Assembly: GCA_900696485.1 (NCBI GenBank)
Contig: CAADGG010000032.1
Coordinates: forward strand, 1-64,000
Direction of reading: 5' to 3'
DNA from: an uncultured Pseudomonadota bacterium
GTDB taxonomy: Bacteria; Myxococcota_A; UBA9160; PR03
DNA: 64,000 nt
In this document: piece after piece, positions 1-8,226 of the stretch
Layout: each line of letters starts with the position of its first letter
Numbering within the stretch: the stretch's first letter is position 1
The notes under the pieces: model-generated
Seen by the model: the letters and a program-made list of their open reading frames with translations, nothing else
What the model was told of the DNA's origin: nothing
Database searches by the model: none
Program-made: the position numbers and the translations under genes

Positions 1-56
1 GCCTCGGGCGACACGTAGCTGAACATCGTCGGCTGCTGCTGGTCGGTTCCGCGCAT
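1..56 (-). CDS. IS5/IS1182-type transposase, N-terminal fragment
   Basis: Only the first 18 codons lie in the window, starting at the ATG at 56-54 and running off the left edge. The visible peptide MRGTDQQQPTMFSYVSPEA matches the characteristic opening of IS5/IS1182-group transposases with a DUF772 N-terminal domain (MRG-D-Q..MFSY-S-E). The catalytic DDE domain is outside the window, so intactness cannot be judged. The upstream sequence ends in a probable terminal inverted repeat at about 108-127, which supports the assignment. Confidence 0.6.
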   Translation of the reverse strand, partial: MRGTDQQQPTMFSYVSPE

Positions 57-127
57 GATTCAACCCCCCAACCGCCTTATATCACCCGATCCGCTGCTTC
101 GCGCGGGGTTTTTCCGCAGCCTGCTAG
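1..127 (-). mobile_element. End of an insertion sequence
   Basis: The segment holds the transposase start (56) and about 70 bp of upstream sequence ending in TTTTTCCGCAGCCTGCTAG (109-127). Read on the minus strand this is CTAGCAGGCTGCGGAAAAA, which resembles the GGCTGCTGAAAAA-type termini of IS1182-like elements. I therefore place the IS boundary at about 127. The other end is outside the window, so the repeat pair and the target duplication cannot be checked. Confidence 0.5.
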
Positions 128-214
128 GGCGTCAAGAAAGGGGTCGGGTTCGTTTCGTCAACTTTTCCCGATGGGAAAAGTTGACGAAACGAACCCGACC
201 CCTTTCTTGACGCC
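128..214. repeat. Perfect palindrome, family copy 1
   Basis: Left arm 128-169 and right arm 173-214 are perfect 42-bp inverted repeats around a 3-nt loop (gat). The arms run GGCGTCAAGAAAGGGGTCGG then a TTCGTTTCGTCAACTTTTCCC segment. The palindrome starts directly after the TAA stop of the VOC gene (minus strand) and touches the IS end on the other side. Related copies are at 4889-4981, 39769-39856 and a half copy at 55272-55325. As RNA either strand would form a very stable hairpin. Confidence 0.95.
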
Positions 215-637
215 TTACTCGGCGGGCGGGCCCTTCAGCTCGACGGTGTTGCCGTCTGGATCGCGGATGTACATCGAGGGGCCGGTGCCTTCGGAGCCGT
301 AGCGCGCGCCGACCTCGCCGGGCTCGATGCCGTGTCGGGTCAGATGGGCGCGGAGGCTCGGCTCGTCGAACTGCACGAGGGTCAGTGCGACGTGGTCGAC
401 GTTGCGCCCGTCGGCGCCGGGCGCAGCGCCGCCGGCCCGGCCGAGCGGCCCGTCGAGCGGGACCAGATCGATCAGGCTGTCCCCGGCGCGCAACTGGTAG
501 AGCCCGAGCGCGTCGCTCGCGCGCTCGACGGGGCACCCGAGTGCGTCGCGCCAGAAGCGCAGCGAGGCGTCGAGATCGCGGACCCGCAGCACGACGTGGT
601 CGAGGCGCCGGATCTGGATCGGATTCCGTTCGGCCAA
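215..637 (-). CDS. VOC-family (glyoxalase/bleomycin-resistance-like) protein
   Basis: This is a 140-residue single VOC module made of two beta-alpha-beta-beta-beta halves. Candidate metal ligands sit at the usual places: His14 (LDHVVL), His82 (VDHVAL) and Glu133 (NTVELKG). The motif YIRDPDGNTVE is typical of the family. No ATG exists near the domain; I chose TTG at 637-635 because GGGAG lies about 7 nt upstream and the domain begins 12 residues later. A much longer open frame upstream has no recognisable content. The substrate is unknown; family members include glyoxalases, dioxygenases and fosfomycin-resistance enzymes. The stop codon abuts palindrome copy 1. Confidence 0.8.
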   Translation of the reverse strand: MAERNPIQIRRLDHVVLRVRDLDASLRFWRDALGCPVERASDALGLYQLRAGDSLIDLVPLDGPLGRAGGAAPGADGRNVDHVALTLVQFDEPSLRAHLTRHGIEPGEVGARYGSEGTGPSMYIRDPDGNTVELKGPPAE

Positions 638-755
638 CGCAGGCTCCCGGCGACGGACAGGCGAGGAATAGCGCAGCCGCGAGGGGGTTCGCCGGGTCCG
701 ACGAACGGGCTCCCGGCTCGATCGGGGGGAAACCCCGGCTGCTCGGACGCCGCAG

Positions 756-769
756 GGCGCATTCCGTGC
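756..769 (+). promoter_or_regulatory. Weak sigma-54-like element upstream of PEP-CTERM gene
   Basis: GG-N10-GC spacing is present (GGCGCATTCCGTGC), about 150 bp before the ATG at 918. The -24 half (GGCGC) and -12 half (GTGC) both deviate from TGGCAC/TTGC, so this is a weak match. I mention it because a much better element precedes another PEP-CTERM gene at 20259-20273. The rest of 638-917 shows no gene and no clear terminator. Confidence 0.25.
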
Positions 770-917
770 TTCCGTTTCCGGATCCGAAGTGTCATAACAT
801 CCGGATAAATGCTCCGGACTCCCGGATTCGAACCGCTCGCGAGGGCGACTCCTCCAGAACGCCCCTCCAGAACACCGAACCGCTGGCGTCCAGGACGGTT
901 TCAGGAGGAGCACGAGA

Positions 918-1484
918 ATGAGTTCGCTGCAACGAGTCTTCGGAGCCCTCGCGGGCTTGTGGGTGCTGTCGCTCGCCGCGCCGGCGGGAGCCCTGACGAT
1001 CGATCCGAGCCAGAGTTCGATCGTTCCGCAGGTCGGTGTGGCGGAGAGCCTGTCCGGCACCATCGACGTAGCGATCGGATCCGTGCCGGTCACGCAGAAC
1101 ACGACCTTCGACGTGGTCGGTCTGTCGGCGCTGGCCGGCGGCGCGACGTTCACGCTCGATCCCGCCAGTCCCAGTCCGGGGCTCGGCGTCATCGGCGTCT
1201 CCGGCGCGTTCCTGATTCCGACGCTGTTCCTCGCGGTCGACCCGGGCGGCGGAGCGTTCCCGCTCGCCGTGCCGAATGTCACCGGCACCGCGCTGTTCGA
1301 CGTCAGCGGCACGCTGCTGCGCGAGCTGTCGACGACGTTCCAGATCGACTCGGGCGGGCCGGAAGGGATTCTCACCGTCATCGTCGTCGCCGTTCCGGAG
1401 CCGAGCGGCCTGCTGCTGGTCGCGGCGGGCCTCGTGGCGCTGGCTCTTCGGCGTCACGCCGCACACCAGGAGATCGTCCGATGA
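918..1484 (+). CDS. PEP-CTERM sorting-domain surface protein
   Basis: This is a 188-residue exported protein. Residues 1-25 form a signal peptide ending near APAGA-LT. The middle is a beta-rich, Gly/Ser/Thr-rich domain of unknown function. The C-terminus is a classical PEP-CTERM signal: VPEPSG at about residue 161, a hydrophobic stretch (LLLVAAGLVALAL) and a basic tail beginning RRH. Such proteins are cleaved by an exosortase at the inner membrane and released to the surface or matrix. The ATG at 918 is preceded by GGAGGAG. Its TGA overlaps the ATG of the hydrolase gene (ATGA at 1481-1484), so the two are translationally coupled. Confidence 0.88.
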   Translation: MSSLQRVFGALAGLWVLSLAAPAGALTIDPSQSSIVPQVGVAESLSGTIDVAIGSVPVTQNTTFDVVGLSALAGGATFTLDPASPSPGLGVIGVSGAFLIPTLFLAVDPGGGAFPLAVPNVTGTALFDVSGTLLRELSTTFQIDSGGPEGILTVIVVAVPEPSGLLLVAAGLVALALRRHAAHQEIVR

Positions 1485-3340
1485 AGCGCCGCACGGTCCT
1501 CGTCCTCGCGTTGCTCGGCGCGCTGGCCTCGGGTCCGGCCCGCTGCCCGGGCCCGAACCCGCCGAGCCCCGCCCAGGAAGTCGTGTCGATGCCCGGCTTC
1601 GTCCAGCCGCAGACGCCGGGGTCCGGGGCTCCGGAGGAGTTCGCGACGGCACCGGTGATCACCACGCTGCTCGGGGCCGATCCGGATCTGAACCAGGTGA
1701 CCTATGTGCGGACCGCCATGGACGCACCGGGCGCAGATCCGCCGCGCGTGATCGCCATCCTGATCCCCGGCTTCCTCGGCGGCGGCTCGACGTACGATCC
1801 GCTCGCCCAGCAGCTCGTCGCGCGCTTCAACGGAACGCTCGAAGCGTGGGCGGTCGATCGGCGGCCGAACCAGCTCGAGGATCGGCTCGGCGCGGACCAC
1901 GCCGTCGCCGGGGCCGGCGAGCCGGCGTGCGCGCTGTCTCCGCCGCCGGCCGACTGCGCGATCTTCGAAGGCGCGCAGTTCTACTTCGCCGATGCCGACT
2001 TCTCGCCGTTCGGAGATTTTCCGGGTCCCGGCGATCTCGACCTCAACCTGAACGGCGTGCTCGACCCGCGGTTTCCGCTGGTCGACGGCTTCGGCGTCGC
2101 GCGCGGGCCGGCGTTGATGACACAGGATGATGTCCGGTTCATGGCGCACTGGGGCCTCGATACGTACTTCCGCGACTGGAAGCGGCTCGTCGACGCCGCG
2201 CGGGCGATCGTCGGACCGACGGGGCTGGTCCTGCTCGGGGGCCACTCGCAGGGCACCACGTGGGCCGCCACGTTCGCCGCGTACGACTTCGATCCGGATC
2301 CGGCTGTCGTCGCAGCCGGCCACAGCCTGATCGACGGGCTGATCCTGCTCGAGGGCGGGGGCGCCGGCGCCGGCGCGGCGGTGAAGCCGACGCTCGCGGA
2401 GTACCAGGCGGCGATCGCCAGCTTCGAGGCGCCGGGCGGGCCCGATGTGTTCCTGGAGAGCTTCAGCGGCATCCCGCTGCAGGGCCTCGGCACCGCCGGC
2501 GAGATCGCGGCGATCGCCGCGACCTTCCAGCCGACCGAGCGCGCGCTGATCCAGCGGACGCCCGTGTTCGGCGCCGGCCTGCCGGCGTTCCTGCTCTCCG
2601 CACCGGCCACCAACCGCGCGATCGCCGGCATGTTCCTCGACGACGACTTCTCGACAAACGGCGCGTTCCGCGCCTCGATGGGCTTCAGCGACAACGGACC
2701 GAACTTCCATCAGGCCGCTGGCGGCCTCTTCGCGGTCCCGTTCTACGTCGCCAGTCCCGCCCCCGGCGGCGTGCTCCGCGAGTGGAAGGAGCATGACGAT
2801 CCGACGCTGCCGGAATGCCCGCCGAACCGGTTCGATCAGGGGGTGGGCTGCGCGCTCCTCGACAACGGACCGCCGTCGGGGCCCGGCGAGAATCCGCGCG
2901 TCAACGGCGTCGAGCGCGAAGTCACGCCGATGGACAACTTCCTGCACACGCAGTTCGGCAAGGCGAACGGCTTCGAATGGTACTTCGCGGCGGCGCGGCC
3001 CAGCCTGGACTTCGGCTACGGGCGCGATTCGAGCGCTCTCGTCACCGAGCACCTCGCCAGCGTGGACCCGAACGACGAAGGGCCGCTCGTGATCACACAG
3101 AATGGAGTAATGGACGTGCCGGTGATCGCGATCGGTGGGTCGAACGGTCTGACGCCCGAAGCGAAGTCGTTCGGCCACTATCTGGGCTCGATCGCGACGC
3201 CGGCGGCCGACCAGGAGATCCACATCCTCGAGGGCTATGCGCACCTGGACGTGATCAACGCCGCCGACAACGAAGCCGTTCCGCTGCTCGAGGACTGGAC
3301 CAACCGCCTGCTCCAGCGCAAACTGCTCGAGGGCTTCTGA
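1481..3340 (+). CDS. Secreted alpha/beta hydrolase
   Basis: This 619-residue protein has an N-terminal signal peptide (MKRRTVLVLALLGALASGPA). The fold signature is clear: an oxyanion-type strand (VIAILIPGFLGGGS), the nucleophile elbow GGHSQG with Ser256, and a late His in EGYAHLDV as catalytic-base candidate. A large insertion between strands, rich in D/P/G, would form a lid. The length exceeds that of simple lipases (250-350 aa). Substrate is not predictable; esterase, lipase or polyester depolymerase activity are all possible. The start overlaps the stop of the preceding PEP-CTERM gene by 4 nt, implying co-expression, so the two may act together at the cell surface. Confidence 0.8.
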   Translation: MKRRTVLVLALLGALASGPARCPGPNPPSPAQEVVSMPGFVQPQTPGSGAPEEFATAPVITTLLGADPDLNQVTYVRTAMDAPGADPPRVIAILIPGFLGGGSTYDPLAQQLVARFNGTLEAWAVDRRPNQLEDRLGADHAVAGAGEPACALSPPPADCAIFEGAQFYFADADFSPFGDFPGPGDLDLNLNGVLDPRFPLVDGFGVARGPALMTQDDVRFMAHWGLDTYFRDWKRLVDAARAIVGPTGLVLLGGHSQGTTWAATFAAYDFDPDPAVVAAGHSLIDGLILLEGGGAGAGAAVKPTLAEYQAAIASFEAPGGPDVFLESFSGIPLQGLGTAGEIAAIAATFQPTERALIQRTPVFGAGLPAFLLSAPATNRAIAGMFLDDDFSTNGAFRASMGFSDNGPNFHQAAGGLFAVPFYVASPAPGGVLREWKEHDDPTLPECPPNRFDQGVGCALLDNGPPSGPGENPRVNGVEREVTPMDNFLHTQFGKANGFEWYFAAARPSLDFGYGRDSSALVTEHLASVDPNDEGPLVITQNGVMDVPVIAIGGSNGLTPEAKSFGHYLGSIATPAADQEIHILEGYAHLDVINAADNEAVPLLEDWTNRLLQRKLLEGF

Positions 3341-3385
3341 ACGGCGCCCCCGGCGCATCCGGTGCGTCTGGCGCCGGCGCCGCGC

Positions 3386-3391
3386 TACCCT
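3386..3391 (+). promoter_or_regulatory. Predicted -10 box, leaderless sulfatase-like gene
   Basis: TACCCT lies 6 nt before the GTG at 3398. The distance implies transcription starts at or next to the start codon. No -35 TTGACA-like hexamer is evident at 17 bp. Confidence 0.5.
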
Positions 3392-3397
3392 CGGCGC

Positions 3398-4870
3398 GTG
3401 TTCGATCCTCGTGACGGAACCGGGCCGCTCCGCCGGCGACGGCTCGCGGCTGGCCTCGCGGACAGCGGGCCGCGCGCTGCATGGCGCTTCGGCGTGCTCG
3501 GGCTGGCGATCCTGCTCACGGCCTGCAGCGAGCCGCGGACCCACCTGCTGCTCATCACCGTCGACACGTTGCGCCGGGATCATCTGGGGGTCCACGGCGA
3601 GACGCGGGACCTCACGCCGCAGCTCGATGCCTTCGCACGCGACGCCGTCGTGTTCGACGCCGCGTTCGCGCCGGCGCCGTTCACGCGGCCGTCGGTCGCG
3701 GCGCTGCTCACCGGACACGATCCGGGAACCCTCGGCGTCGTCAGCAATGCGCATCCGTTCCGCGGCAGCGTCGAGACGCTCGCGACGGGCCTGTGGGGGG
3801 CCGGCTTCCAGACGGCGGCCGTCGTCAGCAACGCCGTGCTGAAACCCGCCTCCGGGCTCGCCCGGGGCTTCGAGGCCTACGACGCGGACATGCGCGAGCA
3901 CGAGCGGATCCGCGGTGCGCCGGAGCGCAGCGCCGAGCCGACCACCGACGCGGCGCTCGCGCAGCTCGATCGCGTCGGCCGCGAGCCGGAGCGTCCGTTC
4001 TTCTTGTGGGTGCACTACCAGGATCCGCATGGTCCGTACACGCCGCCGCCCGCGCTGCGCGAGCGCTATCTCGGGCCGGAGGCCCGGCGTCCCGGCGATC
4101 CCGGACAGCTTGCGGTCAGCGACGACAGCCGCGGCCTCGGGGCCATCCCGAGCTACCAGTACCTGGACGAGCAGCGCAGCCCGGCGTTCTATCGCGCCGG
4201 CTACGCGGCCGAGGTCCGGCATACGGATGCGCAGATCGGCCGGCTGCTCGCGGAACTCGGAGCGCGCGGGCTGGAGCGGCGGACACTCGTCGTGTTCGCG
4301 TCCGATCACGGCGAGAGCCTCGGTGAGGACGACTACTGGTTCGCCCACGGCGAGTACCTGAGCGACGTACTGGTCCGGATCCCGCTGTGGATCCGCGGGC
4401 CCGGCCTCGAGCCGGGCCGACGCGCCGACGTGGCGAGCCTGCTCGACGTCCTGCCGACGGTGTTCCGCCAGCTCGGTCTCTCACCGCCGGCGGACCTGCC
4501 CGGACGCGATCTGTTCGCCGCCGGCGCGGAGTCCCGATCGAGCGTCGTGCACCTGTCGACGTTCGCCGAGGCTTCGGTGCCGCGGCGGGGCGTCGTCGCC
4601 GAGGGCTGGAAGTACGTGCGCAGCGGCGGCGCGAATCCCGCCGAGCAGTTCCAGGCGCTCGATGAGACCGGTCGCAGCACGGCGCCGAACGGCGCTGCGC
4701 CGCAGATGGCCCTGCGCGAACGGGTTCGCGCGCACGGGCACGAGCTGGCGCGCACGTCCGCGCCGCCCGCCCCGTCGCTGACCGAGACCGAGCGGCGCAC
4801 GCTCGAAGCGCTTGGTTACGTCGTGAGCGAGCCCGACGAGACGCCGGAGATCGCCCCGCCAGCGCCGTGA
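3398..4870 (+). CDS. Sulfatase/alkaline-phosphatase-superfamily lipoprotein
   Basis: This is a 490-residue protein with a lipoprotein signal peptide ending LLTAC (Cys43). The catalytic fold starts at LLLITVDTLRRDHLG, where Asp56 is a metal-ligand candidate. It continues with FLWVHYQDPHGPY and FASDHGES, the sulfatase Asp-His metal motif. At the position where sulfatases carry C/S-x-P-x-R the sequence is APFTRPSVAALLTG, so the formylglycine-forming motif is missing. A Thr or Ser there could act as in phosphatases or phosphoethanolamine transferases. The GTG start was chosen because TACCCT lies 6 nt upstream; a GTG at 3362 is also in frame. Palindrome copy 2 follows the stop. Confidence 0.82.
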   Translation: MFDPRDGTGPLRRRRLAAGLADSGPRAAWRFGVLGLAILLTACSEPRTHLLLITVDTLRRDHLGVHGETRDLTPQLDAFARDAVVFDAAFAPAPFTRPSVAALLTGHDPGTLGVVSNAHPFRGSVETLATGLWGAGFQTAAVVSNAVLKPASGLARGFEAYDADMREHERIRGAPERSAEPTTDAALAQLDRVGREPERPFFLWVHYQDPHGPYTPPPALRERYLGPEARRPGDPGQLAVSDDSRGLGAIPSYQYLDEQRSPAFYRAGYAAEVRHTDAQIGRLLAELGARGLERRTLVVFASDHGESLGEDDYWFAHGEYLSDVLVRIPLWIRGPGLEPGRRADVASLLDVLPTVFRQLGLSPPADLPGRDLFAAGAESRSSVVHLSTFAEASVPRRGVVAEGWKYVRSGGANPAEQFQALDETGRSTAPNGAAPQMALRERVRAHGHELARTSAPPAPSLTETERRTLEALGYVVSEPDETPEIAPPAP

Positions 4871-4888
4871 CCGGCCTGGCGAGGGCGA

Positions 4889-4981
4889 CGCGCCGTCAAG
4901 AAAGGGGCCGGGTTCGTTTCGTCAACTTTTCCCATCGGGAAAAGTTGACGAAACGAACCCGGCCCCTTTCTTGACGGCGCG
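4889..4981. repeat. Perfect palindrome, family copy 2
   Basis: Perfect 45-bp arms (4889-4933 and 4937-4981) surround a 3-nt loop (atc). Compared with copy 1, one arm reads GGGGCCGGG instead of GGGGTCGGG, and the other arm carries the matching change (CCCGGCCCC for CCCGACCCC). The loop is the reverse complement of that in copy 1, so this copy is in the opposite orientation. It fills the gap between two convergent genes, 19 nt after one stop and 2 nt from the other. Confidence 0.95.
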
Positions 4982-4982
4982 G

Positions 4983-7900
4983 TCAGCCGGGCGGCGCGGC
5001 GCTGCGGCGCGGGCCCCGGGCGATGCGGACCAGGTGCTGGGTGACCCCTGCGCGCAGCGATGTCGTCGCCGAGTTCTCCGGCAGTTGGCGCAGCAGCGCC
5101 ACGGCGCCGGTGGCGAGGTTGCGATGGGCGGCGCTCCGCGGTCGCAATGCGTCCGCCATCTCGGCGAGCGCCATCAGGGCGCCGCGGTCGTCCCCGGCCG
5201 CCGCGGCCGCCTGCGCGCGGAACAGCAGCAGCTCGAGGCCAAACCCGGTCGCGGCGAGCAGGCGGTCGGAGAGGTCTATGAGCGCGCGCCGTTCCGTCGC
5301 GTCGCCGATCGCCATGCGCCACATCGCCCGCAGGCGCAGTGCTTCGTTGTAGAGGACGTCGTGCGGCCCGAGTTCGGCGAGCGCGGTCTCCGAGGCTCGC
5401 ACGGCCGCCCAGTCCTGGCGCTTCTCGTGTCGCCAGCTCTCGAGCACGGCGCGATCCGACGCACGCGCCGGGGCGTCGTCGGGGAGCACCGACCCATCGC
5501 TGCCGGGAACGCGCTGCAGCAGTTGCTGCGTCCGCCACGCCCGGTCGGCGTGGGTTTCGGAGCGGAACGCCGGCGCGAGCGTTTTCAGCGCCCCGGCGAC
5601 ATCGCCGCGCGCCCGCACGACGAACGCGCTAGCGAGGGCCGCTTCCGCCGGATCCTGGCTCCACTCGGCGACCGCCGCGGCGCGCTTCGGAAAGCGCCCG
5701 GCGAGCAGCCGGCGGACGAGAAGGACGCGATCGAGTTCCGGCGTCGGCTGCTGCCACGGGTCGTAAAGCTGGAGCGCGGCGTCGATCGCGTCGATGCGCT
5801 GCGGGATGCTCAGCGCGCTCCGGACCACCCCGGGCGAGCGCATGGCGATCCGATTCCGATCGTCTGTGCAGAGTTCCGCACCGGCGGCAAAGGCGCGCGC
5901 GGCGTCGTCGTCGAGGGCCAGCGCCGCCGCGAGGTCTTCCGTCGCTTCGAGGCCCAGCGAGCGCCAGGCGTCTTTCGAGCTCGCCTCGCCTGGGGCCGGC
6001 AGTGACAGCGGCGAGCGCGAGCCGACGAACAGCAGGCCCGGTGGCGACGGCCGGAACATCGCGACCTCGGGAAAGACGTCGCCGAGCGTCGCGACGATCG
6101 TCGCGACGAGCGACGGGTCCACGAACGCCGCGCCCATCCACTGGATGAAGAGGCCCTCGGGCTCGAGGTGATCGAGCGCCAGTTCGAAGAACTCGCGCGT
6201 GTACAAGTGCGACGCGCCGGCCGTCCACGGGTGCGAGGGCTGCGACACGATCAGCGAGTAGCGCCGGTTCGCAAGCATCAGCGCGCCACGGGCGTCGTTC
6301 TCGACGATCCGGACGCGCGGATCGGCCAGCGGATCCTGCTGGCGCCGCGACGACACCTCGCGATTCGCGCGGACCACTTCGGGCTCGAGTTCGACGACGT
6401 CGATCTCGCTGAGCGACGGCGGAATCGCCTCCACCACCGTCCCGCCGCCGAGGCCGATGACGAGGATCGATCGGGACTGTGGGCGCAGCACGGAGCCCAG
6501 CCCGCCGAGCCACCGATTCACTTCTTTGTGGTCGATGCGAGCGCCGGGCCGGACGAGCAGCGCTTCGGGCAGTCCGTTGGTTCGCAGGTACCAGCCGCGG
6601 AGCTGCTCGAGCAGCAGCACCGTCGCGCTGCGTCCGACGCTGTAGAAGGCAGTTTCTCCCTGCTGGACCTGCCTCGGCGGCAGCGGCGACGAGCGCAGCA
6701 ATCGCCAGGGCTCGGCGGGCCGGAACACGACGAGTCCGGCCAGTCCCACGGCGGCGACGGCGACGAGCGCGCGCCGCCGCGGGACGGTCGCCAGCGCGGT
6801 GGCTCCGGCCAGCGCCAGCCCGGTTGCGGCCGCAACGCTCATCGTGATCGCGAAGCCGAGCGCCGGGATGATGAAGAAGCCGGCTCCGATCGCGCCGAGC
6901 ACGGCGCCGGTGGTGTTCCACGCGAAGACCCGGGCGCTGGCGGTCGCCGCCGCCGTCTCGTCTCCGGCGAGCACGCGCACGGCGAACGGGAAGGTGGCCC
7001 CGATGCACAGCGTGCTGGGAAGCAGCACGAGCGCGGCGAGGCTGGCTTCTACCCACAGGCCTTGCAAGCCGCGCGCTGCGAGACGCTCGCTCAGCTCGGG
7101 CAGAAAGCTCATCCCGAGGAACGCCGCCAGCGAGAACCCGGCGACGCCGATCTGCGCCCCCGCGAAGCCGCGCGCGGAGCGCACCGGATCCGTCGCGCGC
7201 CGCGCGGCGAGCGCCGAGCCGAGCGCGATGCCGATCAGGAAACTGGCCAGCATCGTCGCGAAGGCGTAGACGCTGCCGCCGAGAAAGTGCCCGAGCAGGC
7301 GGGTCCACACGACCTCGTAGGTGAACGAGACGGCGCCCGACAGCAGTGCGAACGGCAGGATCCAGCGGTTGCGCAGCGGCGGCCGCCGCGCGCTGTCCAC
7401 CGCGACCGGCGACGGCCCGCCCGCCGCCCGGTCGAGCAGCACGGCGGCCAGGAAGACGACGCCGTTGGCGGCGATCGCCACGTGGATCGTCGAGCCGAGG
7501 CCGAGCGCCGGAAGCAGCCAGAAGCCGGTCACGAGCGTGCCGCAGACCGCGCCGAAGGTGTTCGTTGCGTAGAGCCCGCCGACGCGCGGGCCGATCTCGG
7601 CTTCGCTGCGGACGGCGTGGCGCGCGAGCAGCGGCAGCGTTGCGCCCATCAGCGCCGTCGGGACTAGCAGGATCGCGAACGAACACACCAGGTAGAACAG
7701 CGCGTGGGTCAGGCCGCCGGTGCTGGGGAGCTGGCTCAGGCCGCCGAGCGTGCTCGTGTGCAGTCGCGTCGCCAGATCGAGCGCCGGCGCCACGGCCAGC
7801 GCGCCGAGCGCGATGCCGAGTTCCAGCAGCGCGTAGACGAGCACCGGCCGGCGGATCCGCCCGCTCACGCGCCCGATCAGCGTCGCGCCGAGCGCGAGGC

Positions 7901-8099
7901 CGGCCATGTACGCCGCGAGGACCGTCGCGACCGCAAGCTCGGACGTGCCGAACACGAGCGCAAACTGGCGCGTCCACGCCGTCTGGTAGATGAGCGCCGC
8001 GAAGCCGGACAGGAAGAAGCAGACGAGCAGCAGTGAGAATCGGGTCTCGAACGAGGCTCCTCGTTCCCCGGGCGGTTGCGGGTGCAGCGCTTGCGGCAC
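4983..8099 (-). CDS. Fused MFS/spermidine-synthase-like membrane protein (paralog A)
   Basis: This is a 1038-residue protein. Residues about 20-470 form a polytopic MFS-type region beginning FLSGFAALIYQTAW, a motif typical of the 'fused MFS/spermidine synthase' family. Residues about 520-720 form a SpeE-like Rossmann methyltransferase fold (LVIGLGGGTVVEAI, VVELEPEVV). The aspartates needed for aminopropyl transfer are not conserved: GGGTV replaces GGGDG and VSQPSHP replaces the DxxDP-type motif. True polyamine synthesis is therefore doubtful. The C-terminal 300 residues are helical. The GTG at 8099 has GAGGAG 5 nt upstream; an ATG at 8114 is the alternative. Confidence 0.82.
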   Translation of the reverse strand: MPQALHPQPPGERGASFETRFSLLLVCFFLSGFAALIYQTAWTRQFALVFGTSELAVATVLAAYMAGLALGATLIGRVSGRIRRPVLVYALLELGIALGALAVAPALDLATRLHTSTLGGLSQLPSTGGLTHALFYLVCSFAILLVPTALMGATLPLLARHAVRSEAEIGPRVGGLYATNTFGAVCGTLVTGFWLLPALGLGSTIHVAIAANGVVFLAAVLLDRAAGGPSPVAVDSARRPPLRNRWILPFALLSGAVSFTYEVVWTRLLGHFLGGSVYAFATMLASFLIGIALGSALAARRATDPVRSARGFAGAQIGVAGFSLAAFLGMSFLPELSERLAARGLQGLWVEASLAALVLLPSTLCIGATFPFAVRVLAGDETAAATASARVFAWNTTGAVLGAIGAGFFIIPALGFAITMSVAAATGLALAGATALATVPRRRALVAVAAVGLAGLVVFRPAEPWRLLRSSPLPPRQVQQGETAFYSVGRSATVLLLEQLRGWYLRTNGLPEALLVRPGARIDHKEVNRWLGGLGSVLRPQSRSILVIGLGGGTVVEAIPPSLSEIDVVELEPEVVRANREVSSRRQQDPLADPRVRIVENDARGALMLANRRYSLIVSQPSHPWTAGASHLYTREFFELALDHLEPEGLFIQWMGAAFVDPSLVATIVATLGDVFPEVAMFRPSPPGLLFVGSRSPLSLPAPGEASSKDAWRSLGLEATEDLAAALALDDDAARAFAAGAELCTDDRNRIAMRSPGVVRSALSIPQRIDAIDAALQLYDPWQQPTPELDRVLLVRRLLAGRFPKRAAAVAEWSQDPAEAALASAFVVRARGDVAGALKTLAPAFRSETHADRAWRTQQLLQRVPGSDGSVLPDDAPARASDRAVLESWRHEKRQDWAAVRASETALAELGPHDVLYNEALRLRAMWRMAIGDATERRALIDLSDRLLAATGFGLELLLFRAQAAAAAGDDRGALMALAEMADALRPRSAAHRNLATGAVALLRQLPENSATTSLRAGVTQHLVRIARGPRRSAAPPG

Positions 8100-8130
8100 G
8101 CGGTCTCCTCTCATCCGAACAGAACGCCGG

Positions 8131-8136
8131 AGTATA
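8131..8136 (-). promoter_or_regulatory. -10 box for the MFS/SpeE-like gene
   Basis: TATACT on the minus strand gives a leader of about 25 nt containing the Shine-Dalgarno GAGGAG. A plus-strand TAAGCT at 8159-8164 may serve the divergent operon that begins at 8227. Confidence 0.5.
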
Positions 8137-8226
8137 CGGAACCCTGGCATCGCTGGAGTAAGCTTCGCGGACGGCTCCAGTGCGCGGCGACGGCGCTGGA
8201 CGAGACTCTCGGGGAGGCCACAAGCC

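Noticed and set aside
132-536. Short frames translating the palindromes (peptides with [12 protein letters not shown]-like ends)
   Set aside because: They arise from the repeat sequence itself, have no start signals and no protein-like features.
826-860. tRNA-like GGTTCGAATCC T-loop sequence on the minus strand
   Set aside because: The flanking bases give only three T-stem pairs, and no acceptor, D or anticodon arms can be drawn. Chance match.
3342-3383. GC-rich inverted repeat (GGCGCC-type) after the alpha/beta hydrolase as a terminator
   Set aside because: Stem pairing is patchy, there is no U-tract, and it runs into the next gene's promoter; not strong enough to call.
1454-4348. Very long antisense open frames (for example 964 codons here, 1572 codons over 26464-31182, 1275 codons over 35547-39374 and 1130 codons over 51643-55035)
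   Set aside because: They lie opposite clear genes. Their Arg/Gly/Pro/Ala-rich translations follow the codon composition of the other strand at high GC, and they show no domains.
4889-4981. Palindromes as ordinary rho-independent terminators
   Set aside because: They are far longer than terminator stems, have no following U-tract, and copy 3 lies between two start codons. A termination effect at convergent ends is possible but does not explain the family.
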